Origin: Hydrogenophaga sp. Root209
GTDB taxonomy: Bacteria > Pseudomonadota > Gammaproteobacteria > Burkholderiales > Burkholderiaceae_C
DNA: 64,000 bases
Assembly (NCBI RefSeq): GCF_001428625.1
Contig: NZ_LMIE01000022.1
Location: 257,618 to 321,617, forward strand
Direction: 5' to 3'
Numbering within the stretch: the first letter of the stretch is position 1; the number at the start of each line of letters is the position of its first letter. Of this stretch, positions 37,426 through 46,124 are shown piece by piece. A program made the translations under genes and the position numbers. The notes under the pieces were generated by a model. That model saw nothing but the letters and a program-made list of their open reading frames with translations. It had not been told where the DNA came from and made no database searches.

Positions 37426-38334
37426 TCAGGCCATGCCGTGCTGCTTGAACCAGGCCAGTGCACGGTTCCAGCCATCTTCGGCCGGCTCCTTGCGGAAACT
37501 CGGGCGGTAGTCGGCATGGAAAGCGTGGGGTGCTTCGGGGTAGACCACAAAAGTCGATGCTTTGGCGGCCCGACTGCCCACCGCCAGAGCAGCCTTCATC
37601 TTATCAACCGTGTCAAGGGGGATGCCGGAGTCGGCGCCGCCATAAAGACCCAGCACGGGGCCCTTGAGCTGGGCGGCCACGTCCACCGGGTGCTTGGGAT
37701 TGAGGGGCGTCGCATCGCCCACCAGACGGCCGTACCAGGCCACGCCGGCCTTCACCGCCGGGTTGTGGGCCGCGTACAGCCACACGTGGCGTCCGCCCCA
37801 GCAAAAGCCGGTGACGCCCACCTTGGAAACATCGCCGCCGTTGGCACCGGCCCACTTCACCGAGGCATCCAGGTCGGCCATCACCTGCGCATCCGGCACC
37901 TTGGACACCACCTCGGCGATCAGCTTGGCCAACTCGCCATAGCTCTGCGCATCGCCTTGGCGCACGAACAGCTCGGGTGCAATGGCCAGATAACCGGCCT
38001 TGGCGAATCGGCGCGCGGTGTCGGCAATGTACTCGTGCACGCCGAAGATCTCGGAGAGCACCAGCACCACCGGCAGGCCGGTCTTGCCGGCCGGCGCGGC
38101 GCGGTAGGCCGGCATCCTGTAACCATTGACGTCGATCATGACCTCGCCCACGGTGAGGCCGTCGGACGGCGTCCTGATCGCCGTCTGCGCCATCAGGGGC
38201 AAGACCGACGCGGCGTAACCCACGCCCAGCGCCGCCTTCAGTGCGGTGCGGCGGGTGGTGCCATGTTCATTCGACTGGCCCGGCAGCAGGGCACCGAGGT
38301 CCTGGGCATGTTGGTCGTGTGAGTCCTTGAGCAT
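37426..38334 (-). CDS. Dienelactone hydrolase family protein, probably exported
   Basis: A 302-aa alpha/beta hydrolase with the DLH-type triad: Cys178 in VTGFCWGGRHVWLYAA, Asp in GGADSGIP (about 232) and His in APHAFHADY (about 264). Classical enzymes open carboxymethylenebutenolide in chloro-aromatic breakdown, but many members have other esters as substrates. The N-terminus TTRRTALKAALGVGYAAS looks like a twin-arginine signal preceded by about 27 residues, so a periplasmic site is likely. CAGGAG precedes the ATG. It follows a serine hydrolase gene by 48 bases. Confidence 0.85.
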   Translation of the reverse strand: MLKDSHDQHAQDLGALLPGQSNEHGTTRRTALKAALGVGYAASVLPLMAQTAIRTPSDGLTVGEVMIDVNGYRMPAYRAAPAGKTGLPVVLVLSEIFGVHEYIADTARRFAKAGYLAIAPELFVRQGDAQSYGELAKLIAEVVSKVPDAQVMADLDASVKWAGANGGDVSKVGVTGFCWGGRHVWLYAAHNPAVKAGVAWYGRLVGDATPLNPKHPVDVAAQLKGPVLGLYGGADSGIPLDTVDKMKAALAVGSRAAKASTFVVYPEAPHAFHADYRPSFRKEPAEDGWNRALAWFKQHGMA

Positions 38335-38382
38335 GTGGAAGTCTCCTGATCTGGGTTGGGACGGGCCAGTCTGCCACGACCA

Positions 38383-39573
38383 TCAAACCCGCGTGGCGGC
38401 GTCAAACATGTCCTGCAGCTCCGGCTCCCAAAGACCCTGCTGGTCGACCGCCGTCTGCACGAGCACGGTGCGCGTGGGCATGTCGATCAACACGCGCTGG
38501 CCGTGGTGGCCGTGCATGGCGGGTCGCGACCCGTCGGCGCGCCCATGCCAGAACAAGGCCTTGTAACCCAGCGCCAACCGGGCCCGGCCGTGGCGCACCG
38601 GGGCATCACGCTCGCTCCATGAAGTGCACTCCTTGATCCACGCCTCGCTGACGATGGCCTGGCCCTCAGGGCCGCGGCCGCGTTGGGCGACCAGTTGGCC
38701 CAGCCGCGCCCAGTCGCGCAGCCGCGCGGCGAAACCGATGCTGTTGAACTCGGCCCCGCGCGCATCGGTGAACCAGGTGGCCGGCGCCTCGGCGCCCATG
38801 GGCTGCCACAGCACCTGTTCGGCAAAGGCCGACAGCGAGCCCCCGGTGACGCGGCGCATCACCATGCCCAGCGTCAGCGGACACAGCTCGTTGTAGTTGA
38901 AGCGCGTACCGGCGGGATCGCTGCGCCGGTTCCAGTCCTTCACGGTGCGCGCGATGTCGGGGTCCCGGCCCAGCAACGCACCGGGGTAAAGAACTGCGTT
39001 GTCGCGCGCGTGCACCACATCGGCGCCGCTGCACATGTTGGCCAGGTGGCGCAACGTGGTCTCACCGTGCAGGGTACCGTCGAGTTCGGGCACGTATCGG
39101 GCGGCCGGCTCGTCCAGCGAGGCAATGAGCCCGCGGTCCAGGCAGATGCCCAGCAACAGCGAGGTGATGCTCTTGGCCATGGACCAGCTCTGCAAGCGCA
39201 TGGACGGTTGGCGCGCGAAGCCGTAGCGCTCGACCAGGATGTTGCCGTCGCGCGCGATCAGCAGGCCCGTGACGGGCCACTGCGCCAGGTATTCGTCGGG
39301 CGTCTTGCGCAACCCTGCCCACCGGTAGTGGAAATCGTTCACTGGCGCCTCGTTCCAGGCAGCCATTCTGCCGCCGGCCCGGATCACGTGGTGGCGGATC
39401 GAACGCTCGTGGCCCCCCGAATAATTGCCCACGCGGAACTCTGGAACGCGCTCGAAGCTGGAGCGACTCTGCGGGTACCCGCGCTGCGCGCCCCACTTGT
39501 CGTCGGTCTGCGCCCACGCCGGCCAGCCCGCCACAGACAGGCCGGCGCACAGAAACGCGCGGCGATTCTGCAT
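38383..39573 (-). CDS. Exported serine hydrolase of the class C beta-lactamase fold
   Basis: A 396-aa penicillin-binding-like hydrolase (COG1680). The signal peptide MQNRRAFLCAGLSVAGWPAWAQ is followed by the SxxK motif with Ser131 and Lys134 (SMAKS), and YNE (in FNYNELCPLTLG) as the second catalytic triad element. The family includes esterases, D-aminopeptidases and beta-lactamases; no specific substrate can be assigned. It follows polA after a repeat-filled gap. Confidence 0.85.
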   Translation of the reverse strand: MQNRRAFLCAGLSVAGWPAWAQTDDKWGAQRGYPQSRSSFERVPEFRVGNYSGGHERSIRHHVIRAGGRMAAWNEAPVNDFHYRWAGLRKTPDEYLAQWPVTGLLIARDGNILVERYGFARQPSMRLQSWSMAKSITSLLLGICLDRGLIASLDEPAARYVPELDGTLHGETTLRHLANMCSGADVVHARDNAVLYPGALLGRDPDIARTVKDWNRRSDPAGTRFNYNELCPLTLGMVMRRVTGGSLSAFAEQVLWQPMGAEAPATWFTDARGAEFNSIGFAARLRDWARLGQLVAQRGRGPEGQAIVSEAWIKECTSWSERDAPVRHGRARLALGYKALFWHGRADGSRPAMHGHHGQRVLIDMPTRTVLVQTAVDQQGLWEPELQDMFDAATRV

Positions 39574-39587
39574 GTCAGTGTCCGGGC

Positions 39588-39668
39588 CGCGTGTCCCACC
39601 CGGGGGCGCCGCGGAACCGGCTCCGCCGGGCCGCAGGCGCCGCCCCCTGGAGGGGGTCGCACGAAGTG
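39588..39668 (-). repeat. Dispersed GC-rich palindromic repeat between polA and the serine hydrolase
   Basis: The 113-base gap holds an inverse-oriented copy of the repeat at 23168: on the minus strand CCGCACTTCGTGCGACCCCC then GGGGGCGGCGCCTGCGGCCC and GGCGGAGCCGGTTCCGCGGC. The opening also matches the tandem units at 9188. No gene. Confidence 0.75.
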
Positions 39669-39686
39669 CGGCGGGGGTGTTTCATG

Positions 39687-42503
39687 TCAATGGGCTTTGT
39701 CCCAGTTGGGTCCCACGCCCACTTCCGCGAGCAGCGGCACCTTGAGCTCAGCCACGCCCGCCATCAGGCGCGGAATCTCGGTCTTGAGCCAGTCCACCTC
39801 GCCCTCGGGCACCTCGAACACCAGTTCGTCGTGCACCTGCATGATCATCTTCGTGCCGCGCTGTTGCTCGTCCAGCGCCTTCTGCACCGCCACCATGCTG
39901 AGCTTGATGAGGTCGGCCGCCGTGCCCTGCATGGGTGCGTTGATGGCGGCGCGCTCAGCGCCACTGCGCCTCGGCCCGTTGGGGCTGTTGATCTCGGGGA
40001 GGTACAGGCGGCGACCGAACACGGTTTCCACATAACCCCGGGCTTTGGCACTCTGGCGCGTGTCGTCCATGTAGCGCTTCACGCCCTCGAAGCGTTCGAA
40101 GTAGCGCTGGATGTAATTTTTGGCCGCGGTGTTGTCGATGGCCAGGGCCTTGGCCAGGCCAAAGGCACTCATGCCGTAGATCAGGCCGAAGTTGATCACC
40201 TTGGCGTAGCGCCGCTGCTCGCTGCTCACCTGCGCCGCCTCCACGCCGAACACCTCGGCTGCGGTGGCGCGGTGCACGTCGATGCCTTCGTGAAAGGCGC
40301 GCAGCAGAGCCTCGTCGCCGCTGATGTGGGCCATGATGCGCAGTTCGATCTGCGAGTAATCGGCGCTGGCGATCACATGACCGGCCGGCGCCACGAAGGC
40401 CTCGCGCACGCGCCGGCCTTCCGGCGTGCGGATGGGGATGTTCTGCAGGTTGGGGTCGTTGCTGGACAGCCGCCCCGTCACCGCCACGGCCTGCGCGTAG
40501 TGCGTGTGCACCCGCCCCGTGCGCGGCAGCGCGAGCTGGGCGAGCTTGTCGGTGTAGGTGCCCTTGAGCTTGGACAGACCCCGGTGCTCCAGGATCTTGG
40601 CGGGCAGTGGGTAGTCTTCGGCGAGTTTTTCCAGCACCTCCTCGTCGGTGCTGCGCGCGCCGGTCGCGGTTTTTTTGATCACCGGCAGGCCCAGCTTGTC
40701 GAAGAAGATTTCGCCGAGCTGCTTGGGGCTGCTGAGGTTGAACGGCTGTCCCGCGATCTCGTAAGCCTCCTGCTCCAGCGCGTGGATGCGCGACCCCAGT
40801 TCGTGGCTCTGCCTGGCGAGTGTGGGCGCGTCGATCAGCACGCCGTTGCGCTCGATGCGGTAAAGCGCTTCGCTGCTGGCGATCTCAAGCTCGTAGACAA
40901 AGCGCAAGTTCACGTTCGCCTGCAGTTGCGGCCACAGCGCCAGGTGCACGTCCAGCGTCTGGTCACTGTCCTCGCACGAATATTCGGCCGCCTTGGCCAC
41001 GTCGACCTGTGCAAACGGAATCTGGTGGGCACCCTTGCCGCACAGGTCTTCGTAGTTGATGCCCTGGCGGCCCAGGTGGCGCTCGGCCAGGCTGGCCAGA
41101 CCGTGCGGCTTGTGCACTTCCAGCACATAGCTCTGCAGCATGGTGTCGTGCACGTAGCCCTGCACCTCGATGCCGTGGTTGGCGAACACGTGGCGGTCGT
41201 ACTTCACGTGCTGGCCGAGCTTGGCGTGCTTCGGGTCTTCCAGCCAGGGCTTGAGCTTGGCCAGCACCTCGTCGAACGGCAACTGCTCGGGCGCGTCGGG
41301 TCCACTGTGGCGCAGCGGGATGTAGGCCGCCGCGCCGGGCGTCACACTGAAGCTGATGCCCACGATCTCGGCGCGCATCTCGTCGAGCGAGGTGGTTTCG
41401 GTGTCCACCGCCACCAGGTCGGCCGCGAGCACGCGCTGCAGCCAGGTGTCGAACAGATCCCAGGACAGGATGGTGTCGTAGGCCAGGTTGGTGGCGCGCT
41501 CGGCGCTGCCGCTCAGGTCGGGCTCGTCGAACAGGCCTGGCGAGCCATCGCCGGCCTTGCCCTTGGTCTTGGCCTTGTGTTCCTCGAGCATTTCCGGTGG
41601 CACGTCGTGCTGCGCCAGCGTGCGCACCAGGCCCTTGAAGCCGTACTTTTCGCTGAACGCCATGAGCGCCTCGGAATCCTGCCCGCCGATCGTGATGGCC
41701 TCCAGCGAGGGCAAGCCTTCGATGTGGTCCTTGAGATCGCAGTCGGTCTTGATGGTGAGCAACTCGCGCCCCTTGGGCAGCCAATCGAGCGCGTTGCGCA
41801 GGTTCTCGCCCGCCACACCCTTGATTTCGCCCGCGCGCGCCACCAGCGCTTCCAGCGAGCCGTATTCGAGCAGCCATTTCACGGCGGTCTTGGGACCGAC
41901 CTTGGGCACACCCGGCACGTTGTCCACCTGATCACCCACCAGGGTCTGGTAGTCCAGCATCAGACTGGGCGGCACGCCGAATTCGGCCGTCACGCCGGCG
42001 ATGTCGCGCCGTCGGTCGTTCATCGTGTCGATCACCGTGATGTGCTCGTTGACCAACTGGCTCAGGTCCTTGTCACCGCTGGAGATGATGCAGGTGATGC
42101 CCTGCTGCGCCGCCACGTGCGCGAGCGTGCCGATCACGTCGTCGGCCTCCACGCCGGGCACATCCAGCACCTTCCAGCCCAGCAGCTTCACCACCTCGTG
42201 GATGGGGCCGATCTGCGCGCGCAGGTCGTCGGGCATGGGTGAGCGGTTGGCCTTGTACTCGGGGTAGAGCGCATCGCGGAAGGTCGGCCCCTTGGCGTCG
42301 AACACGCAGGCGGCGAAGTCGGCTCGCACGTCCTTGCGCAGCTTCTGCATCATGTTGATCATGCCGCGGATGGCCCCCGTGGCCGGGCTGGCCGGGTCGC
42401 CTGGCACGGCTCGCAGGTCCGGCATGGCGTGGAAGGCGCGGTAGAGGTAGCTGGAGCCGTCGACCAGCAACAGGGTGGGGGCGGGGGATGTAAGGTCGGA
42501 CAT
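39687..42503 (-). CDS. polA: DNA polymerase I
   Basis: A 938-aa Pol I that fills gaps and removes RNA primers. Domains: 5' nuclease (about 1-290, LLLVDGSSYLYRAFHA, SGDKDLSQLV, GVPKVGPKTA), 3'-5' exonuclease (about 340-520, VAVDTETTSLDEM and YSCEDSDQT, so proofreading looks active) and polymerase (about 540-938) with motif A ADYSQIELRIMAHISGDEAL, motif B RRYAKVINFGLIYGMSAFGL and motif C QVHDELVFEV. Start at 42503 has no Shine-Dalgarno; GACAAT lies six bases upstream. Confidence 0.97.
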   Translation of the reverse strand: MSDLTSPAPTLLLVDGSSYLYRAFHAMPDLRAVPGDPASPATGAIRGMINMMQKLRKDVRADFAACVFDAKGPTFRDALYPEYKANRSPMPDDLRAQIGPIHEVVKLLGWKVLDVPGVEADDVIGTLAHVAAQQGITCIISSGDKDLSQLVNEHITVIDTMNDRRRDIAGVTAEFGVPPSLMLDYQTLVGDQVDNVPGVPKVGPKTAVKWLLEYGSLEALVARAGEIKGVAGENLRNALDWLPKGRELLTIKTDCDLKDHIEGLPSLEAITIGGQDSEALMAFSEKYGFKGLVRTLAQHDVPPEMLEEHKAKTKGKAGDGSPGLFDEPDLSGSAERATNLAYDTILSWDLFDTWLQRVLAADLVAVDTETTSLDEMRAEIVGISFSVTPGAAAYIPLRHSGPDAPEQLPFDEVLAKLKPWLEDPKHAKLGQHVKYDRHVFANHGIEVQGYVHDTMLQSYVLEVHKPHGLASLAERHLGRQGINYEDLCGKGAHQIPFAQVDVAKAAEYSCEDSDQTLDVHLALWPQLQANVNLRFVYELEIASSEALYRIERNGVLIDAPTLARQSHELGSRIHALEQEAYEIAGQPFNLSSPKQLGEIFFDKLGLPVIKKTATGARSTDEEVLEKLAEDYPLPAKILEHRGLSKLKGTYTDKLAQLALPRTGRVHTHYAQAVAVTGRLSSNDPNLQNIPIRTPEGRRVREAFVAPAGHVIASADYSQIELRIMAHISGDEALLRAFHEGIDVHRATAAEVFGVEAAQVSSEQRRYAKVINFGLIYGMSAFGLAKALAIDNTAAKNYIQRYFERFEGVKRYMDDTRQSAKARGYVETVFGRRLYLPEINSPNGPRRSGAERAAINAPMQGTAADLIKLSMVAVQKALDEQQRGTKMIMQVHDELVFEVPEGEVDWLKTEIPRLMAGVAELKVPLLAEVGVGPNWDKAH

Positions 42504-42509
42504 GCGAGC

Positions 42510-42515
42510 ATTGTC
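42510..42515 (-). promoter_or_regulatory. Candidate -10 element of polA (leaderless)
   Basis: Minus-strand GACAAT, six bases (GCTCGC), then the polA ATG. Confidence 0.4.
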
Positions 42516-42584
42516 GGGGAGATCGAGCCCGCTTCGCAGGCCGGGCGCTTGGCCCTTCACGTGCGCCGCAGGCCCCCGCCTGCC

Positions 42585-42590
42585 TACAAT
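42585..42590 (+). promoter_or_regulatory. Candidate -10 element of the 42596 gene
   Basis: TACAAT followed by GAGGC and the ATG at 42596; the leader would be nearly absent. Confidence 0.35.
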
Positions 42591-42595
42591 GAGGC

Positions 42596-42931
42596 ATGAA
42601 CGCCCACACCCCACGCCTGCTCTCCGCCCTCGCCCTGGTGGCGGGCATCACCCTGGCCTCGGCCGCCCAGGCCCAGACGGCCCCGGTGGAGCAGCCGCCC
42701 CAGCCCGCCTCGCCGCGCGATCGCATCGAACGCATCACCAACGAAGACGCGCTCACCCGCATCGACGAGGTGCGTGTGGGCGGCGAGACAAAGAGCATCG
42801 ACGTGCAACCCAAGAACGGCGCACCGGCCTACCAGATCAACCCCGACACGAACGGATCAGGCACCGGCGAAGTCGGCGGCAAGCGCACCGGCAATGCCGG
42901 TCGAAGCAGTTGGCGCATCCTGAACTTCTGA
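42596..42931 (+). CDS. Small exported protein of unknown function
   Basis: A 111-aa precursor with a Sec signal peptide ending in SAAQAQ (about residue 26); the mature part is short, polar and glycine-rich at the end (GSGTGEVGGKRTGNAG). RIERITNEDALTRIDEVRVGGETKSIDV is the most protein-like part. Divergent from polA, and 11 bases ahead of thrB, so probably the first gene of the thrB operon. No family recognised. Confidence 0.7.
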   Translation: MNAHTPRLLSALALVAGITLASAAQAQTAPVEQPPQPASPRDRIERITNEDALTRIDEVRVGGETKSIDVQPKNGAPAYQINPDTNGSGTGEVGGKRTGNAGRSSWRILNF

Positions 42932-42942
42932 TTGCGCGTTTC

Positions 42943-43974
42943 ATGGCCGTTTACACCGAAGTCGCGTTCGCGGAAGCCGCTGCCCTGCTGCACACCCTGG
43001 ATCTGGGAGACCTCACCGAATTGCGGGGCATCCAGGGCGGCATTGAAAACACCAACTACTTCGTGACCAGCGAGCGCGATGGCGCCACGCTGGAGCATGT
43101 GCTCACCGTGTTCGAACGACTGGGCTTCGAGCAACTGCCGTTCTACCTGCACCTCATGAAGTTTCTGGCGGGCAAAGGCATCCCGGTGCCCGACCCGGCC
43201 GCCACCGCGAAAGGCGAGATCCTGCACACCGTGCAAGGCAAACCCGCCGCCGTGGTGGACAAGCTGCGCGGCAGGAGCGAACTGGCCCCCGGTGTGGCGC
43301 ACTGCGAAGCGGTGGGCGGCATGCTGGCGCGCATGCACCTGGCCGGACGTGATTTCCCCCTGAACCAGCCCAACCTGCGCGGTCTGGCGTGGTGGAACGA
43401 GACCGTGCCGGTGGTGCTGCCCTTTCTGAGCGCACCGCAGGCCGACCTGATCCGCACCGAGCTGGCTTACCAGAACCACGTGGCCGCCAGCCCGGCCTAC
43501 ACCGCCCTGCCCCGCGGCCCGATCCACGCCGACCTGTTCCGCGACAACGTGATGTTCGAAGCCGGCGAGCTCACCGGCTTCTTTGATTTCTATTTCGCCG
43601 GCTGCGACACCTTCCTGTTCGACATTGCGGTCTGCCTCAACGACTGGTGCGTGCACCACAGCCAGGACGCCACCGACGGCAGCTTTGATGCCGCACGCTC
43701 CCGGGCCCTGCTGGCGGCCTACCAGGCAGTGCGCCCGCTGAGCACGGCCGAACGAAGCCTGCTGCCGGCCATGCTGCGCGCCGGCGCCCTGCGCTTCTGG
43801 ATTTCCCGCCTGTGGGACCTGCACCTGCCGCGCGAAGCCGCCATGCTGCAGGCCCACGACCCCACCCATTTCGAACGCGTGCTGCGCGAGCGCGCCACCC
43901 ACGCGCGCGACCTGTCGGTGCAGCTGCTCGATACCGCTGCTCCCGCGACAGCGCCCCAACCCGTGACCGCATGA
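42943..43974 (+). CDS. thrB: Homoserine kinase (aminoglycoside-phosphotransferase fold)
   Basis: Phosphorylates homoserine in threonine biosynthesis. This is the APH-fold ThrB of Pseudomonas and Burkholderiales, not the GHMP type of E. coli. The 343-aa protein opens MAVYTEVAFAEAAALLHTLD, binds ATP through GIQGGIENTNYFV, and has the catalytic segment IHADLFRDNVMF (about 194-205) followed by GFFDFYFAGCD. Its stop overlaps the next ATG (ATGA). Confidence 0.93.
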   Translation: MAVYTEVAFAEAAALLHTLDLGDLTELRGIQGGIENTNYFVTSERDGATLEHVLTVFERLGFEQLPFYLHLMKFLAGKGIPVPDPAATAKGEILHTVQGKPAAVVDKLRGRSELAPGVAHCEAVGGMLARMHLAGRDFPLNQPNLRGLAWWNETVPVVLPFLSAPQADLIRTELAYQNHVAASPAYTALPRGPIHADLFRDNVMFEAGELTGFFDFYFAGCDTFLFDIAVCLNDWCVHHSQDATDGSFDAARSRALLAAYQAVRPLSTAERSLLPAMLRAGALRFWISRLWDLHLPREAAMLQAHDPTHFERVLRERATHARDLSVQLLDTAAPATAPQPVTA

Positions 43975-44768
43975 AACTCCACCTCGTTCCCGCCCGCACC
44001 GGCCTGCAGTGGGTCAAGCTGGGCATGAAGACCTTCTTCCGCCAGCCGCTGGCCATGTCTGGCCTGTTCTTCATGTTCATGGCCACCGTTTCGGTGCTCT
44101 CGCTCATCCCGCTGCTGGGCACGGTGATCTCGCTGGCACTGGTGCCGGCGGCCACGCTGGGCCTGATGGCGGCCACGCGCGAAGCCGTGCAGGGCCGCTT
44201 TCCCATGCCCTCCACGCTGGTCTCGGGCCTGCGGGGAACACCGGTGCAGACCCGCAACATGCTCGTCCTCGGTGCGCTGTATGCCGCCGGCCTGCTGCTG
44301 GTGCTGGGCGTGGCCACGCTGTTTGCAGGCGAGGCCATACCACCACCAGACGCGAACGCCGAAGTCACGGCCGAAGTGGTGCGCGCCTCGCTGGCCAACC
44401 AGGGCCTGCTCGCCGGTCTGGTGGTCTACCTGCCGGTGCTGATGGCCTTCTGGCATGCACCGGCCCTGGTGCACTGGCACGGCGTGAGCCCGGGCAAGAG
44501 CCTGTTCTTCAGCTTCATGGCCTGCTGGGGCAACAAGGGCGCGATGCTCATGTACTCGCTGGGCTGGATCGGCGTGTTCATGCTGGTTGGCCTGTTCATG
44601 AGCCTGCTGGGCGCCTTTCTGGGCGGCGCGGCCGCGCTCAACATCGTCTTGTACCCGGCTGTCCTGTTCATGGCCTCGATGTTTCACACCTCGATATATT
44701 TCACTTTTGTTGACAGTTTCGAGTCGACCGAGCAACCCGTGCCCACAACCACCGGAGAAGATGCATGA
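43971..44768 (+). CDS. BPSS1780 family membrane protein
   Basis: A 265-aa integral membrane protein with about six spans; the opening LVPARTGLQWVKLGMKTFFR and the block FWHAPALVHWHGVSPGKSLF are typical of the uncharacterised BPSS1780 family of beta- and gammaproteobacteria. Function is unknown. It overlaps thrB upstream and the FecR-like gene downstream by four bases each (ATGA), so the three are translationally coupled. Confidence 0.85.
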   Translation: MKLHLVPARTGLQWVKLGMKTFFRQPLAMSGLFFMFMATVSVLSLIPLLGTVISLALVPAATLGLMAATREAVQGRFPMPSTLVSGLRGTPVQTRNMLVLGALYAAGLLLVLGVATLFAGEAIPPPDANAEVTAEVVRASLANQGLLAGLVVYLPVLMAFWHAPALVHWHGVSPGKSLFFSFMACWGNKGAMLMYSLGWIGVFMLVGLFMSLLGAFLGGAAALNIVLYPAVLFMASMFHTSIYFTFVDSFESTEQPVPTTTGEDA

Positions 44769-45517
44769 GCCAACACACCCTGCAGGGCCGCGTCGAGAGC
44801 GAAGTGACCTGGTTCCAGCGCCGCGACACCCTCAAGGCGGCCGCCGCCTGGGTGGCCATGGGTGGGCTGCCTGCGGCCATGGCGCAGCAGCGCAGCAATG
44901 TGGTGGAGCTGTTGGGCGACGTGCTCCTCAACGGGCGGCGCATGCTGCCCCAGCAAACCGTCCAGACCGGTGACGAGATCGCCACCGGCCCGGCCTCGCG
45001 GCTGATCTTCGTGCTGGGCAATGCGTCCTTCAACGTGCGGCAAAACTCGCGCATGACGGTGGAGCGTGGTGCCACCCTGCACACCGTGAGCCTGCTGCGC
45101 CTGCTCAGCGGTGCGGTGGTCAGCGCCTTCGGCAGCGGCCCCAGCCGATCCATCGTCACCCCCACGCTGACCGCCGGCATCCGGGGCACCGGCGTGTACA
45201 CCGAGGTGTTTGCCGACCAGGCCAACCGCAGCTATTTCTGCAACTGCTACGGCACGGTGGAGATGCAGGCCGGGGGCAACCGGGCGCTGTCGGTGTCGAG
45301 CTACCACCAGTCGTTCTGGGGCGAGGTCGAACCCAAGGCCGGGCGTTTCCTCACCCCCGCCCCGGCCTTGAACCACACCGACGAAGAGCTGGAGTTCCTG
45401 GCCCGCCTGATCGACCAGCGCACCGCCTGGCAGATCGCCGGGCGCACCGGTGTGAAAGACGGACGCGGCTACATGGAGCAGCGCCCCGCCGATGCGCACC
45501 CGGCCGCGACGCGTTGA
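44765..45517 (+). CDS. Exported FecR-domain protein
   Basis: A 250-aa protein with a twin-arginine-like signal (WFQRRDTLKAAAAWVAMGG, cleavage near AMAQQ). The mature part has the FecR-type beta fold: GDVLLNGRRMLPQQTVQTGD, FVLGNASFNVRQNSRMTVER and a later TAGIRGTGVYTEV, where FecR-domain proteins often have I-R-G-T. Unlike FecR anti-sigma proteins it has no adjacent sigma factor gene and no transmembrane anchor beyond the signal. Cysteines in YFCNCYGTVE could bind metal. Last gene before a strong terminator. Confidence 0.8.
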   Translation: MSQHTLQGRVESEVTWFQRRDTLKAAAAWVAMGGLPAAMAQQRSNVVELLGDVLLNGRRMLPQQTVQTGDEIATGPASRLIFVLGNASFNVRQNSRMTVERGATLHTVSLLRLLSGAVVSAFGSGPSRSIVTPTLTAGIRGTGVYTEVFADQANRSYFCNCYGTVEMQAGGNRALSVSSYHQSFWGEVEPKAGRFLTPAPALNHTDEELEFLARLIDQRTAWQIAGRTGVKDGRGYMEQRPADAHPAATR

Positions 45518-45524
45518 GGCACCC

Positions 45525-45567
45525 CCCCAAAGACAAAACCCGGCTGAGCCGGGTTTTGTCTTTGGGG
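45525..45567. terminator. Bidirectional terminator with perfect 20-bp arms
   Basis: Arms of 20 bases match perfectly around a three-base TGA loop; CAAAGACAAAACCCGG and its complement CCGGGTTTTGTCTTTG are the core. It sits between the converging FecR-like gene and the broken flavoprotein/phoX remnant and would serve both strands. Confidence 0.9.
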
Positions 45568-45577
45568 AGCAGGTGAC

Positions 45578-45702
45578 TCAGAGACCGATCACACCACCAT
45601 CGTTGCGGGTGATGACGATCGTCGCCGAGCGCGGGCGGCTCCCGGCGCCGTAGCCTTTGTTGCTGGGCCACTGGCTCTGGAAGCTGAACGGGCCACCAGG
45701 CG
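45578..45702 (-). pseudogene. 3' remnant of a phoX-like gene
   Basis: In a frame different from the overlapping flavoprotein fragment, the minus strand encodes FQSQWPSNKGYGAGSRPR then SATIVITRNDGGVIGL and a stop at 45578-45580. This matches the C-terminus of the intact phoX-like gene at 49467-51659 (ends TKNDGGVIGT) at 28 of 34 positions. The sequence upstream is flavoprotein, so everything before about the last 40 codons of this phoX paralogue is gone. The junction falls near 45690-45705. Confidence 0.8.
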
Positions 45703-46104
45703 CCGACGCTGGCCATGCACCAACGAGATGGCCACGCCGTCCTCATCCAAGTCGTGCAGTGGCAGCCAGGTCACGCGGCCGCTGGGCAACAAACGCTGCT
45801 GCATCACGCGGTCGTAGTAGGCGCAGATCTCGGCGCCACTGGCCAGCTCGTTAAGGCCCGCATTCAGGCCCACCTCGTCGATGCGGCCACTGCCCAGCGG
45901 CATCGAATTGACGCCGTAGGTGACCGAGGGGCCATGCAGGCGCACGAAGGGGTAGGCTTCGTTCCAATGGCCGCCGGGCTTGGCGCGGCGGTCCACGATG
46001 ACCACCTTGGCCGTCGTCTCCGCCGTCAGCGTGTCGGCCATGGCCATGCCCACGGCGCCCGCACCGACGATCACGTAGTCGGCTTCCAGGATGTGTTCGC
46101 TCAT
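45589..46104 (-). pseudogene. Truncated FAD-dependent oxidoreductase
   Basis: The first 130-140 residues of a flavoprotein: ADYVIVGAGAVGMAMADTL (FAD-binding GxGxxG), VVIVDRRAKPGGHWNEAYPF and YDRVMQQRLLPSGRVTWLPL. After VHGQRRRLVAR the sequence turns into the out-of-frame end of a phoX gene and stops at about 170 residues, whereas such enzymes usually have over 400. Start 46104 has AGGAG eight bases upstream, so a short product may still be made. Third gene of the methyltransferase/haloperoxidase-like operon. Confidence 0.8.
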
Positions 46105-46124
46105 GTTGGTCTCCTGGATGTGAA

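Noticed and set aside
37426-39573. An aromatic-degradation operon (dienelactone hydrolase plus neighbour)
   Set aside because: The neighbour is a generic serine hydrolase and no ring-cleavage or muconate genes are present.
39591-42242. 883-codon plus-strand frame opposite polA
   Set aside because: Shadow of polA; no recognisable domain and no ribosome site.
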